Origin: Priestia megaterium
Lineage (GTDB): Bacteria > Bacillota > Bacilli > Bacillales > Bacillaceae_H
Length of the DNA: 64,000 nucleotides
Direction: 5' to 3'
NCBI RefSeq assembly: GCF_023824195.1
Contig: NZ_CP085442.1
Coordinates: 3,572,001 to 3,636,000 of the forward strand
Below the pieces are notes generated by a model. That model saw only the letters and a program-made list of their open reading frames with translations. It was not told the origin of the DNA and made no database searches. Both the position numbers and the translations under genes were made by a program. Of this stretch, positions 8,802-17,550 are shown piece after piece. Each line of letters begins with the position of its first letter. Within the stretch, counting starts at the first letter, position 1.

Positions 8802-8833
8802 AAAAGGCATACGTTTTAAAACGTATGCCTTTT
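8802..8833. terminator. Perfect 32-bp palindromic terminator
   Basis: AAAAGGCATACGTTTT is followed directly by its reverse complement, with T-rich DNA on both sides. It is placed to end the minus-strand monooxygenase transcript (stop at 8894). The remaining part of the 935-bp gap 7959-8893 holds only the leader hairpin and the permease fragment listed separately. Confidence 0.7.
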
Positions 8834-8893
8834 AAGATTTTTATTATTTAATTTTTAAACAAATTTAAATCAGAAGCATTCGTATTAGTTTAT

Positions 8894-10510
8894 TTACCAT
8901 AGTATGCTAGTCATGACTTGTTTAAGGATTAGAGGAGGATTTGATTCTCCCTCTTTTGTACGCCATGCTACAAAACCGTCTGGTCTTATCAATACAGCTC
9001 CTTGAGAGGTAACATCGTACAATGCTTCCCACTTATCATTATAATCAACACAATCCCCTTGTAAACCGATACCATAAACATTAATAGGGATACCTAAGTG
9101 AGAAGATACATTTCGGGCAGCAGTGCGCCAAAGGCTATTATCTTCTCCCGTAAATAAAACGAAATTTTCACCTATTAAATCTAAGGTAGATATACACTTA
9201 TCTTGATACTTCAACCACATATGCGGAGCACGTGTACCTGGTCTTCCGTTTAGTTCTAATTGATCCATTCTATGTGTTGTATCGGAGTTTTCCTTGATAA
9301 TGGCTGTTGAGTTATATTTATACCCTACAGTAACTGCAAGATGATCCATACTATTGAGGGTGCTTACACCTTTCTTTATAGCACTAAATAACAAATCACT
9401 GGCATATTTCGTTGTTAATTCTGCAGCATAGTGTCTTTCATCATGATAAGTCTGGAGCAATCGTGGATGAGCTTGTTTGTGTATCACTGCAGCCAGCTTC
9501 CAAGCTAAATTATGAGCATCTTGAATACCTGTATTCGAGCCAAATCCGCCAGCAGGTGGCATAAGATGAGCTGCGTCTCCAATTAGAAAGACTCGATTAT
9601 CTTGAAAACGAGTGGCTGTCTGTTCTGCAGCTGCCCAAGGTAAAATACTAAAGATGACAATATCAAGATTTGAAACTCCTATAGCTTTTTTTATAATCTC
9701 ACAGCATCGCTCTTCAGAAAAATCTTCCGGACTTTCTCCCTGTGAGGGATTATAGGCCACGTGGTAAACCCATTCATCAAGATTATTAACGGTGATAAGC
9801 GCACCAAATACTTCTGCCTTTAGGATTTGAATCCAACCGAACTGGCTGCCTTTCAGAAAATGACTCAGATCTGCCTGAAAATAGATATTAATATAATGTC
9901 CACCGATGACGCCTCTTCCGGTAGTTGGAATTTTTGTATATTGACGAATTGTACTTTTAGCACCATCTGCCGCAACTAAATAATCACTTCGGATAATTTC
10001 CTTCATTCCTGTCGCTCGATTCATTATAGTAGCTGTTACCCCTAAATCGTCTTGTTGATACTCTATAAGTTCAGTATTATAGCGTATATCCCCCTTTCTT
10101 TCTTTAGCAGCTTGAAGAAGGATAGGTTCTAATTCCATTTGATTACAAGATGCTGGCTTTGAAGGGCTAACCTTTTCAAAATTTTCTATTCTCTCTTTGT
10201 CAATAGCCTTTTGGGAGTCCTCCGCAGTTTCTAATTTCTTAGGGTCTATGCTTTTGATTGTCTCTACAGCAATCCTTCCGCGAATATTATCTAACGGTTC
10301 ACTAGCAGTACGGATAGCTGCCTCTAGTCCAAGTTGTCTAAATACTTCCATCGTACGAAATGTAATACCTCCGGCTTTTGGATGCATAGCTGTTCCGGCG
10401 TGTTTTTCAATGAGTAAATAATCAATGTTATGACGTGCCAAAAAAAGAGCAGAGGTAAGTCCACTAAGACCTCCCCCCACTATTAAAACAGGAACGTGTT
10501 TGTGTGTCAT
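8894..10510 (-). CDS. FAD-dependent aromatic monooxygenase (PheA/TfdB type)
   Basis: 538 residues from the ATG at 10510, preceded by AAAGGA; upstream in-frame codons to 10549 lack a ribosome site. The Rossmann motif VLIVGGGLSGLTSALFLARH is at about residues 7-26, the DG motif (YLVAADGAKS) near 193, and the second FAD motif GDAAHLMPPAGGFGSNTGIQ near 312-331. A thioredoxin-like C-terminal domain ends in VLIRPDGFVAWR, as in phenol- and polyketide-hydroxylating members. It uses NAD(P)H and O2 to hydroxylate an aromatic ring; the substrate is unknown. A MarR gene lies 584 bp upstream in the same direction. Confidence 0.8.
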   Translation of the reverse strand: MTHKHVPVLIVGGGLSGLTSALFLARHNIDYLLIEKHAGTAMHPKAGGITFRTMEVFRQLGLEAAIRTASEPLDNIRGRIAVETIKSIDPKKLETAEDSQKAIDKERIENFEKVSPSKPASCNQMELEPILLQAAKERKGDIRYNTELIEYQQDDLGVTATIMNRATGMKEIIRSDYLVAADGAKSTIRQYTKIPTTGRGVIGGHYINIYFQADLSHFLKGSQFGWIQILKAEVFGALITVNNLDEWVYHVAYNPSQGESPEDFSEERCCEIIKKAIGVSNLDIVIFSILPWAAAEQTATRFQDNRVFLIGDAAHLMPPAGGFGSNTGIQDAHNLAWKLAAVIHKQAHPRLLQTYHDERHYAAELTTKYASDLLFSAIKKGVSTLNSMDHLAVTVGYKYNSTAIIKENSDTTHRMDQLELNGRPGTRAPHMWLKYQDKCISTLDLIGENFVLFTGEDNSLWRTAARNVSSHLGIPINVYGIGLQGDCVDYNDKWEALYDVTSQGAVLIRPDGFVAWRTKEGESNPPLILKQVMTSILW

Positions 10511-10636
10511 AGAAATTTTCCTTTCAATTTTAAATGTACCCATGGGCATTACTGAATTCAGTAATCAAACTATAATATAAAAAAAAATGAAATTGTAGAC
10601 TTTTTTTAGGTTATGTTTTATAATAACAATAGAGTG

Positions 10637-10654
10637 CGCCCCAAATAAGGGGCG
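10637..10654 (+). terminator. Terminator-like hairpin with nine T residues
   Basis: CGCCCC, a six-base loop and GGGGCG are followed by TTTTTTTTT. No plus-strand gene ends just before it, so the transcript it would stop is unknown. Confidence 0.6.
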
Positions 10655-10710
10655 TTTTTTTTTGCTATAATTTCACTAAAATATACAATTCATAAAACCT
10701 AATTAAGTAA

Positions 10711-10752
10711 CCAAAACACCTACTGACTAGGCCTAGTCAGTAGGTGTTTTGG
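10711..10752. repeat. Perfect 42-bp palindrome
   Basis: The 21-bp arms meet at AGGCCT without a loop, and TTTTAAG follows. It could be a terminator, a cruciform or a dimeric operator. The DNA directly after it (TATATATCGTATACC then AGTTAACATAA) resembles the flank of the hairpins at 14983 and 37249. See findings. Confidence 0.8.
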
Positions 10753-10815
10753 TTTTAAGATATATATCGTATACCACTTTAGTTAACATAATAAGTATTA
10801 CAATAACCAGTAAAA

Positions 10816-10841
10816 GTCCGTAAAAGTATACTTTTGCGGAC
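10816..10841. repeat. Near-perfect 26-bp palindrome
   Basis: GTCCG-T-AAAAGTATACTTTT-G-CGGAC is symmetric apart from one pair. It is the third inverted repeat in the 584-bp gap between the monooxygenase and marR genes. Function unknown. Confidence 0.6.
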
Positions 10842-11025
10842 GATTGATTTGATTATATTTCAAAATGCAAAAAGAACAAAATTAAGGATTTTCTTTGAAT
10901 TGTTAAATTGATTTTAATGATTCGTTAGATCTTCTGGATTATAGTGGTATTTCCAACGTGTTTATCTTTCTTTTAACTTGAAACAATTCACGCGACAGTC
11001 ATGCTAAATCGTATTTCATCATAAA

Positions 11026-11055
11026 AAATTCCTGCATATCAATACAGGAATTTTA
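11026..11055. terminator. Terminator after marR
   Basis: AAAATTCCTG and CAGGAATTTT form a stem with T-runs on both strands; it follows the minus-strand marR gene by 40 bp. Confidence 0.7.
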
Positions 11056-11094
11056 ATCAAAATAAAGAAAGTTTATATTTATAAGGAATATTGA

Positions 11095-11514
11095 TTAACA
11101 TGGAGTATTATATACCTTATTTAACAATGTTTTGAGTTGATCAATCTCTTCATCACTTAATTGACGCGTAACGAAGAGATGAGCGTCTTTAACTAAAGGC
11201 GAAAGGGTCTTCTTTATCTCTTCCCCTTTTTCTGTAAGAAACAGATAATGTGAGCGACGATCCTGTTCACTGAATATTCTTTTTATTAGTCCTTTTTCCT
11301 CCATAGCATAAATCATTTCTACGATAGTTGTTTGTTTCTTATCAATAACTTCTGCTAGTTCTTTTTGAGTTATCCCTTTTTGAGTGTCTAGAACGCTAAT
11401 AATGGTCCATCGCACTGGAGTCATGCCATAAGGTTTGAGCTTTTTCTTAAAATAATTCATTAATCTTACATCTGTACGATGAATAAGATAACCTGTTAAA
11501 TCATGTAAATCCAT
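11095..11514 (-). CDS. MarR-family transcriptional regulator
   Basis: 139 residues. The winged HTH is clear: MTPVRWTIISVLDTQKGITQ, then KELAEVIDKKQTTIVEMIYA and the wing SEQDRRSHYLFLTEKG at about residues 30-105. AGAGGTGA precedes the ATG. MarR proteins often sense phenolic compounds or oxidants and repress neighbouring genes. Here the gene lies 64 bp after a NAD(P)-binding protein gene in the same direction and upstream of the FAD monooxygenase, either of which could be a target. The ligand is not known. Confidence 0.9.
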   Translation of the reverse strand: MDLHDLTGYLIHRTDVRLMNYFKKKLKPYGMTPVRWTIISVLDTQKGITQKELAEVIDKKQTTIVEMIYAMEEKGLIKRIFSEQDRRSHYLFLTEKGEEIKKTLSPLVKDAHLFVTRQLSDEEIDQLKTLLNKVYNTPC

Positions 11515-11578
11515 AACGTCACCTCTGAAAGATAGAAAAATATATCTTAAGCTAATAACCGAGTAATATAAGACTTTA

Positions 11579-12199
11579 TTAGTAGGCGATACCTACACGT
11601 GATTTTATGTAATCGTTACTTTTTGTCTGGCTAAATGTAAATTCTGCTGTATCTGACACGGATATTTCAGTTCCGCCCTCTGGCAAAAAGTCATAGTCCA
11701 CGCGATATTTACCTATGCTTTCTCCATCCGACAAATACGTAGGGCAGACAATTGTCCATTCGAGTCTGGATTGTTTTAGCATATTGTAAACTTCATGATG
11801 TTCTTTTGCTGCACGGACTGACTTATGCTTTGATTCCCTTAACTGATAACGCATTGATTGTGGAGTGCTTCTACTTTGTAAGATACCAGCAGTTCCTATA
11901 GTTATAATCCGTTGTATACCTTCGCTTTTCATTGCTTCGATAATTAGTGGCATACTTTCTGACAGAGTAGTTGTCCCATCAGTATTTAGTGCACTAATAA
12001 TTACATCAACCCCATCTATTGCATGGACAAGATCGTCTTTATTTAAAACATTCCCTTGAATAATCGTTAAATTTTCATTATTTATTTGAATTTTCTCTGG
12101 AGTGCGAACTAATACAGTAACATGATGTCTGTCATGAAGAGCATGATTCACTATTTGACCTCCAACTCGTCTAGTTGCACCTAAAATTAAAATATTCAT
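11579..12199 (-). CDS. NAD(P)-binding SDR/NmrA-like protein
   Basis: 206 residues starting MNILILGATRRVGGQIVNHA, an atypical-SDR dinucleotide-binding motif (GATRRVG in place of GATGxxG). The middle includes GVDVIISALNTDG and the end of the fold WTIVCPTYLSDG. Relatives are called NAD(P)H-binding proteins or anti-sigma/YwnB-like oxidoreductases; most have no known substrate. There is no catalytic YxxxK pair of classical SDRs. AGGAGG supports the start. It may share a transcript with the downstream marR gene. Confidence 0.8.
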   Translation of the reverse strand: MNILILGATRRVGGQIVNHALHDRHHVTVLVRTPEKIQINNENLTIIQGNVLNKDDLVHAIDGVDVIISALNTDGTTTLSESMPLIIEAMKSEGIQRIITIGTAGILQSRSTPQSMRYQLRESKHKSVRAAKEHHEVYNMLKQSRLEWTIVCPTYLSDGESIGKYRVDYDFLPEGGTEISVSDTAEFTFSQTKSNDYIKSRVGIAY

Positions 12200-12276
12200 G
12201 AGACCAAACCTCCTCTTGCGAATACAAATATTACTCTATACTTTAAAAGTTGTTATATTATCTTTTTCAATAGCTA

Positions 12277-12312
12277 AAATAAAAACCACGAAATAGAACG
12301 TGGTTTTTATTT
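12277..12312. terminator. Terminator overlapping the MFS gene stop codon
   Basis: AAATAAAAACCACG pairs with CGTGGTTTTTATTT, and the stop codon of the minus-strand MFS gene (12307-12309) lies inside the arm. It works in both directions by sequence. Confidence 0.7.
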
Positions 12313-13494
12313 CACAGGTAGGCTCTCTACTTTAACCTTAGCTGGTTTAGTGATTTTCCATCCTAGTAAGATAACAATGAATCCTATAATTATAAGAAGA
12401 TATAATGTCGGAACGAAACTTCCTAGATAATCATGAAGAAATCCAATTATAAATGGGCCCACTGCACCAATCATATATCCAATCGCTTGAGTCATCGCTG
12501 ACCAAGTACTTGCTTCCATAGGGGAAGATGCCTTATCTATTGGTAACAATAAGGTTAGCGAGACAAGACCGCCGCCACCAATCCCTAAACATATACTTGA
12601 AACAATAGGTGTTAAGTTTGTAAAACATAAAAGGGATAAACCAATAATTACACTAAAAGTAAAGAATGTAATCCAAAATCTTCTACTCGGTATTACTCTC
12701 AAAAGACTAGGCAACAAAAGAGTAGCTGGTAGCTGTGCAATCATAACTATTGTACCTACAAGACCACCAAATGCTGGCGTCCACCCTTTTTCCTCTACAA
12801 TTGCTGGTAGCCATGCTGCAAAACAATAAAATAAAAGAGTTACAAGTCCTACAAAAGAAGTTAATAACCAGGCCTTTTTATTTTTTAATGGTAAAGAAGC
12901 ATTCCTCTTTTGTGAAAATTTACTTGTATGCGTATGAGAGTGTTTTATTACCATAAACCAAAGTGGAATAGCGAGTAGAGCAAGAATACTCCAAAATGCT
13001 AATCCATTTTTCCATGAATTATTGAGCCAGTGTTGAAGTGGTGTGGTTAGCCCAATAGAAATGGATGCACCAACTACCATTGAAGTAGAATATATGCCGA
13101 TCATAGATGCTGCCTTCTCTGGAAAGTAACTTTTGATGAAACCAGAAAGTAAAGGACTTACAATACCAATTCCTGCACCAATTAATAAAGCCGTTATTAA
13201 TAGGTAGATTGAGGAATTTGTAAAGACGCGTAGAAACGTTGCAATACCTATACAGGCTATAAAAAATGTAATAATTTTCTCTGATTGATAACGATTTGCT
13301 AAACGGCCAGCAAATAACGAACAAAAACCAAAACATAATAAAGGAATAGAAGTGAGCAAACTAGCTAAAGTAGAACTCATACCTAGTTCCTTCGTTATCC
13401 CATGTAAAACTGGGCTAACTGAAGTTATACCAGGCCTAAGGTTAAATGCAGCTAGTATAAGTGCAAATAGAAATAATATATTACGATTAATCAT
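12307..13494 (-). CDS. MFS transporter, CynX/NimT family
   Basis: 395 residues with twelve predicted membrane segments. It starts MINRNILFLFALILAAFNLR and has the RPGITSVSPVL motif typical of the cyanate/nitroimidazole (CynX/NimT) branch of the major facilitator superfamily. GGAGG seven bases before the ATG supports the start. It is divergent from the lysR gene at 13603 with about 108 bp between them, the classic arrangement for a LysR-controlled transporter. The real substrate cannot be told from sequence. Confidence 0.85.
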   Translation of the reverse strand: MINRNILFLFALILAAFNLRPGITSVSPVLHGITKELGMSSTLASLLTSIPLLCFGFCSLFAGRLANRYQSEKIITFFIACIGIATFLRVFTNSSIYLLITALLIGAGIGIVSPLLSGFIKSYFPEKAASMIGIYSTSMVVGASISIGLTTPLQHWLNNSWKNGLAFWSILALLAIPLWFMVIKHSHTHTSKFSQKRNASLPLKNKKAWLLTSFVGLVTLLFYCFAAWLPAIVEEKGWTPAFGGLVGTIVMIAQLPATLLLPSLLRVIPSRRFWITFFTFSVIIGLSLLCFTNLTPIVSSICLGIGGGGLVSLTLLLPIDKASSPMEASTWSAMTQAIGYMIGAVGPFIIGFLHDYLGSFVPTLYLLIIIGFIVILLGWKITKPAKVKVESLPVK

Positions 13495-13602
13495 ACTAAT
13501 TACCTCCGGTTAATTTCTTGAAGTTTAATTCTCTTTTATGGTACATTAGGTTCTAACATAAATAAAATGCATATTAATTATATAGGAGATAACAAAAATG
13601 AT

Positions 13603-14481
13603 ATGAATAAATCACAAATTCAACTTATTGTTCAGATATCGGAAACAGGAAGTTTTACAAAAGCTGGTGAGGAACTACATATGACACAACCTGCGGTAAG
13701 TCGTGCCGTAGCAGCTATTGAATCAGAATTAGGAACGACGTTGATTAAGAGAAATAAGAAGAATGGATTATTTTTTACGGATGTTGGAGAGCTTATATTA
13801 ATTATTTTTAGAAATATTCTGTGTGAATTACAAAAAGTAGATGAATTAATTGCGGCTGAAAAAGGATTAGAAATTGGAAAGGTTCATATTGGAGCTTACC
13901 CAACTGCTTGTACTAGGTTTATTCCCAAAATTATACGTACAATGGAAGATAAGTATCCCGGTCTAGAAGTCAAGCTCTCAGAAGGAAGTGTAGATCAAGT
14001 GAAAGAGTGGTTACGTTCTAAATCCATTGATGTAGGAATTATTATTCCTCCTGATAAAGATTTTGATATCGTACCCTTAATGAAAGATCAATTGATTGTA
14101 ATTATGCACTCGAGTCATCCTTTATATGAGAAAGAAACAATAGGTATTCCCGATTTACAAGGTGAAGATATAATCCTTGGAAGAGGCGGTTATGAGGTAC
14201 AAGTCCATGATTTATTCAAAGAATTTAAATTGAAGCCTCAAATACGATTTGAAGTTGATTATATAGACACGGCGTTAAGTATGGTACAAGAAGGGTTAGG
14301 GATTACAATTACAACTAAAAAAAATATTTTGTCGCTACCAGAACAAGTAGTTTTTCGTGAGTTGAAGCCAAACACGTTCAGAGAAATTAATATAGCAGCG
14401 CTAGATATTAAAGGTATATCAAAAGCAACAGATGCCTTTATCCAAACAGCTCGTACTCTTTTTACTAACGAAGATGCTTAA
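13603..14481 (+). CDS. LysR-family transcriptional regulator
   Basis: About 292 residues: N-terminal winged HTH (residues 3-60, FTKAGEELHMTQPAVSRAVA) and a periplasmic-binding-type effector domain (VHIGAYPTACTRFIPKIIRT onward). The ATG at 13603 is chosen because it begins the domain and has AGGAG 14 bases upstream; an in-frame ATG at 13567 would add 12 unusual residues. Divergent from the CynX-type MFS gene, which it probably controls. A terminator follows at 14578. Confidence 0.85.
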   Translation: MNKSQIQLIVQISETGSFTKAGEELHMTQPAVSRAVAAIESELGTTLIKRNKKNGLFFTDVGELILIIFRNILCELQKVDELIAAEKGLEIGKVHIGAYPTACTRFIPKIIRTMEDKYPGLEVKLSEGSVDQVKEWLRSKSIDVGIIIPPDKDFDIVPLMKDQLIVIMHSSHPLYEKETIGIPDLQGEDIILGRGGYEVQVHDLFKEFKLKPQIRFEVDYIDTALSMVQEGLGITITTKKNILSLPEQVVFRELKPNTFREINIAALDIKGISKATDAFIQTARTLFTNEDA

Positions 14482-14577
14482 ATCTCGCTCGATATCTTTT
14501 AAAAAGGAAAGTTATAAAATAGTACTTAAATAAATGATCTTGTGTTGGTATCTATTCAGTTCGTATATACAGAGAAA

Positions 14578-14607
14578 GACAGCCACTTTTTAAATTGAAT
14601 GGCTGTC
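14578..14607. terminator. Terminator between lysR and a convergent small gene
   Basis: GACAGCCA (14578-14585) pairs with TGGCTGTC (14600-14607), T-rich beyond. Confidence 0.65.
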
Positions 14608-14625
14608 TCCTTATTTCTACTATTT

Positions 14626-14820
14626 TTAAAGGTTGTTAACCACACAAAAGAACGCTGTAAAAATCAGTACATAATCCCCCATCAGAGAAATAGACACTTT
14701 CGATAAAGTGTTACTTGAAGTCATTGCTTCCACGAATCCAACTTTAAATATGTTCATTACAAACAATACACATGTCATACTTAATGCTAACATCAAAATA
14801 AGTAGTGTCACCTGTACCAA
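14626..14820 (-). CDS. Small membrane protein, unknown
   Basis: 64 residues from a TTG at 14820. AGGAG at 14834-14830 is nine bases upstream; another in-frame TTG at 14829 abuts the ribosome site and is less likely. Two hydrophobic segments (VTLLILMLALSMTCVLFVMN and MGDYVLIFTAFFCVV) flank a short polar loop. No family is recognised. Support comes from the ribosome site and the membrane profile only. Confidence 0.45.
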   Translation of the reverse strand: MVQVTLLILMLALSMTCVLFVMNIFKVGFVEAMTSSNTLSKVSISLMGDYVLIFTAFFCVVNNL

Positions 14821-14982
14821 TATCGTCAACTCCTGTTTTAATCTGCGGGTAAACGCTTATTTACTTTCGATAATTTTACATATAATAAATTAATAAACAG
14901 TGTATAAGTTAAATTAGCAAGGGCAAACTACAAAAGATGTTTTCAAAAAAGCATCGCCTTAAAATAATGGTATGCAAGACAG

Positions 14983-15018
14983 AAAAACTACTGATCTCTG
15001 ATGATCGGGTAGTTTTTT
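14983..15018. terminator. Terminator-like hairpin with repeated 3' flank
   Basis: AAAAACTAC at 14983 pairs with GTAGTTTTT ending near 15017. The DNA that follows (TTTTAAGCTGTATATGATGT, then GTAGTTAACATAA) resembles the flanks at 10753-10795 and 37276-37320. The rest of the 746-bp gap 14830-15575 holds another terminator and a repeat element, listed next. Confidence 0.65.
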
Positions 15019-15201
15019 CTTTTTTAAGCTGTATATGATGTACAACTGTAGTTAACATAAAATATGTTACAGGTACAAAAAAACACAAACTAGTTGTTCT
15101 CCAACCAATTTATGCTTTTTCTTTTCCTTTAGTTATACTATTACGGGCAACATATTCAAATCTATTACAAAATGTTAAAGTAATTATTATCGTTAACAAA
15201 A

Positions 15202-15239
15202 TAAAAAGCCACCCAGTATTTGCAGGACAGGTGGCTTTT
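15202..15239. terminator. Strong terminator hairpin without a flanking gene
   Basis: AAAAAGCCACC pairs with GGTGGCTTTTT. No gene ends next to it on either strand, so it may be left from a lost gene. Confidence 0.6.
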
Positions 15240-15384
15240 TACTATAAAATGCATGTGCATATAAATAATATCACATTTTTTCCATATGGACTATATTTTT
15301 CCGTGCGAGCATATGTATAAAAGGTGCACTTCTTATACATTAGTTTCTCAACCACCTACTGAGAAAACGTTGATAAATCAACAG

Positions 15385-15480
15385 TGTATAAAAAGCTGCA
15401 TACTCCGGAAAAAGAACCCTTGTCAGAGTCCTTCTGCCACATGGGTTCTTTTTTGTGGTGTGTTCCGGAAAGAGTGATTA
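15385..15480. repeat. Dispersed intergenic element, copy A
   Basis: Left flank ATAAAAAGCTGCATACTCCG and right flank GTGTGTTCCGGAAA enclose an inner hairpin (AAAGAACCC / GGGTTCTTT). A diverged copy with a different inner hairpin is at 26799-26890, and a left-flank copy at 39835-39870. Confidence 0.55.
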
Positions 15481-15575
15481 TGTTAACTATAAGTGAATAT
15501 TACATACACTCTAATTTTGATGTTCTTTAAAGCTAAAATAGAATCTTCTTTTCCTTGGAAGAGTAATATTCCTGT

Positions 15576-15920
15576 TTATTTACTCTTTAAATATTTTTTG
15601 CTCCATTCGCCCATACTATGCAGGATAGGAAGGAAACTTTTCCCTAAGGGTGTTAAAGAGTATTCTACTTTTGGAGGAACTTCTTTATATACTTCTCTGT
15701 GTACCATTTGGTCTTCTTCTAATTCTCTTAGCTGACGTGTTAGGATTCCTTTTGAAATATTAGGTAGCAGCCTTTGAAGTTCATTAAATCTCCTGGTTTT
15801 TGTGCTTAAATGCCATAAAATGATGATTTTCCATTTTCCTGCAATTATGTCTTGAGTTTGTGTAACTGGACAAACTTCTTTATGCTCTTCTGGAGGTTGA
15901 GTGAACCAACTTCGTGCCAT
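15576..15920 (-). CDS. HxlR/DUF24-family redox-sensing regulator (YodB-like)
   Basis: 114 residues. A single N-terminal cysteine in the family position ([20 protein letters not shown], Cys about 17) precedes the winged HTH ([20 protein letters not shown]). In B. subtilis YodB and CatR this cysteine senses quinones and diamide. ATG 15920 is chosen because of AGAGG eight bases upstream; an in-frame TTG at 15926 is possible. It is divergent from a NAD(P)H-quinone oxidoreductase gene at 16067, which fits quinone-controlled repression of that gene. Confidence 0.85.
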   Translation of the reverse strand: MARSWFTQPPEEHKEVCPVTQTQDIIAGKWKIIILWHLSTKTRRFNELQRLLPNISKGILTRQLRELEEDQMVHREVYKEVPPKVEYSLTPLGKSFLPILHSMGEWSKKYLKSK

Positions 15921-16066
15921 AATCAATACCTCTCCTTCTTTATGGTTCTATTTTTGTGACTATGTTATAAAAAAATGACTACTTTTAAAAAAACGTCTAA
16001 GACTATAATATTAGATTACCCCTAATAATCAAATGAAAATAAATAAATACTTGGAGGTTATTTGAA

Positions 16067-16651
16067 ATGAAACATCTTATTGTTTATGCACATCCAAATC
16101 CAGAAAGCTTAAACCATGCAATCTTGGATACAACAGTTAATACATTAAAGAAAAACGGTCACGAAGTTGTTGTACGTGATTTATATGCACTGGATTTTCA
16201 ACCTGTATTGAAACCAGAAGATACTGAAGCTATGAAAGCAGGACACACTCCTAATGATATTAAAACAGAACAAGAATTTATTTCTGAAGCAGACGCTATA
16301 ACATTTATTTATCCTATTTGGTGGACAGGTCTTCCAGCCATTCTTAAAGGATATGTAGATCGAGTATTTGCATACGGGTTTGCTTATGCTCCTGGTGAAG
16401 AAGGGATCATTAAGCTTTTGAAAGGTAAAAAAGGCTTTATCATTAATACTCACGGCACTCCTAATGAAGTTTACGATGAGATTGGAATGACTGCTGGTCT
16501 GAAAATAACATCTGACATTGGAATATTTGATTTCACTGGAATTGAGACTGTAGAACATTTACTGTTTGGAAGTATTGGATACCTTGATGAAGAAGGATAT
16601 AAAGGTATGTTAAACAAAGTTGAAGATACAATTAATCGTCATTTCTCATAA
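16067..16651 (+). CDS. NAD(P)H-dependent quinone oxidoreductase, flavodoxin-like fold
   Basis: 194 residues. MKHLIVYAHPNPESLNHAIL and the flavin-binding/active segment FIYPIWWTGLPAILKGYVDR (about residues 79-98) place it with the KefF/YwrO/MdaB-type FMN or FAD reductases that reduce quinones by two electrons. GGAGG precedes the start. A TATAAT box lies at 16004-16009 in the divergent gap with the hxlR-type gene, which probably represses it until quinones or electrophiles appear. A terminator follows directly. Confidence 0.85.
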   Translation: MKHLIVYAHPNPESLNHAILDTTVNTLKKNGHEVVVRDLYALDFQPVLKPEDTEAMKAGHTPNDIKTEQEFISEADAITFIYPIWWTGLPAILKGYVDRVFAYGFAYAPGEEGIIKLLKGKKGFIINTHGTPNEVYDEIGMTAGLKITSDIGIFDFTGIETVEHLLFGSIGYLDEEGYKGMLNKVEDTINRHFS

Positions 16652-16660
16652 AAAGATAAA

Positions 16661-16684
16661 AATACTGCCTAATTAGGCAGTATT
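16661..16684. terminator. Terminator after the quinone reductase gene
   Basis: AATACTGCCT, AATT, AGGCAGTATT followed by six T residues, starting 10 bases after the stop codon. Confidence 0.85.
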
Positions 16685-16764
16685 TTTTGATGGCACCTCT
16701 TTTATTTAGTGAGCTTTAAAAATTGTAATATTTAGCTCTTTAGGTTCCTAGAACATCCATTATG

Positions 16765-17540
16765 GTGCGACAAGATGTCGCTTTTATATAGTGTGGCTTA
16801 TGCCACTGGTTTAGACGCAAAAGCTATCCCCGTCCAAAACTGCGTTTCTGGTAACGGATTCGTGGGTTGCATGCGGAAATGCGGAAACAGAGAGTCAGTG
16901 CACGACTCGGAACACTGCTAGGGGAAGATGAGCATGGTGAACATTAGTGAAGGTTTGTAAGCTTCGTCAATGTTAGCTCAGGATAGTGCACAGATTTGCC
17001 TGGGTATTGGCAAGAGGAAAAGCAGATTCATAATGCTGCTGTGACGCGTCCCGTATCTTGCCCGGAGTAAAGAACCCACCTAACCTCGTTGTATCTATAA
17101 GATGCGGAACTTGGTAAGCCCTTTGTCATCTGTGTAAACAGTAGGATGACTGCAAAGTCAAACGATGTGGCAGAGGGTAAAGGATACGAGAGAAAGCAAA
17201 TGCCATTATCTCGAAAGAGAACAGGAAAGCAGGAAACTGTATAACTGGATGGATACTATCGTCCTTACGGACAAACCCATGATAGGCCCGAAAAGGAGCT
17301 GACTTCTCGTTGGTCTCTCGTAGGAACATAAGGTTGTGGCTATCTTCTGACGAAAGAAACGTACTGTTATGTATACCTCCATTTGGAGCGTCGGCGTACG
17401 TTTTACTTACCGATATGGTATGTGATGAGGATACGACAGCAAATGGATCTGCAATGGGAGGCTTGAGCCGATGTGTCTTGAAAGGGACTCGCACGGTTCT
17501 TAGGGGAGGCAGGGGCAGCGATGCCCCTAACTTACCCGAC
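16765..17540 (+). mobile_element. ORF-less group II intron
   Basis: The 5' end GTGCGAC (16765) is the standard group II start. Domain V is at 17465-17499: GAGCCG, a GAAA tetraloop and a 3' arm ending GGTTC, with the catalytic AGC triad. Domain VI follows (17500-17540), with the branch-point region in CCCTAACTTACCC and the 3' end at GAC. CATAATG at 17029-17035 is perfectly complementary to the last seven bases of the 5' exon (16758-16764), fitting EBS1/IBS1; ATGTT at 16970-16974 can pair with AACAT at 16752-16756 as EBS2/IBS2. At 776 bases there is no room for a reverse transcriptase, so mobility would need a maturase supplied from elsewhere. Confidence 0.85.
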
Positions 17541-17550
17541 TGAACTTAAA

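Noticed and set aside
17126..17543. Open frames on both strands within the 16.8-17.5 kb region
   Set aside because: They lie inside the structured group II intron RNA (domains I-VI), lack ribosome sites and do not resemble proteins or a reverse transcriptase.
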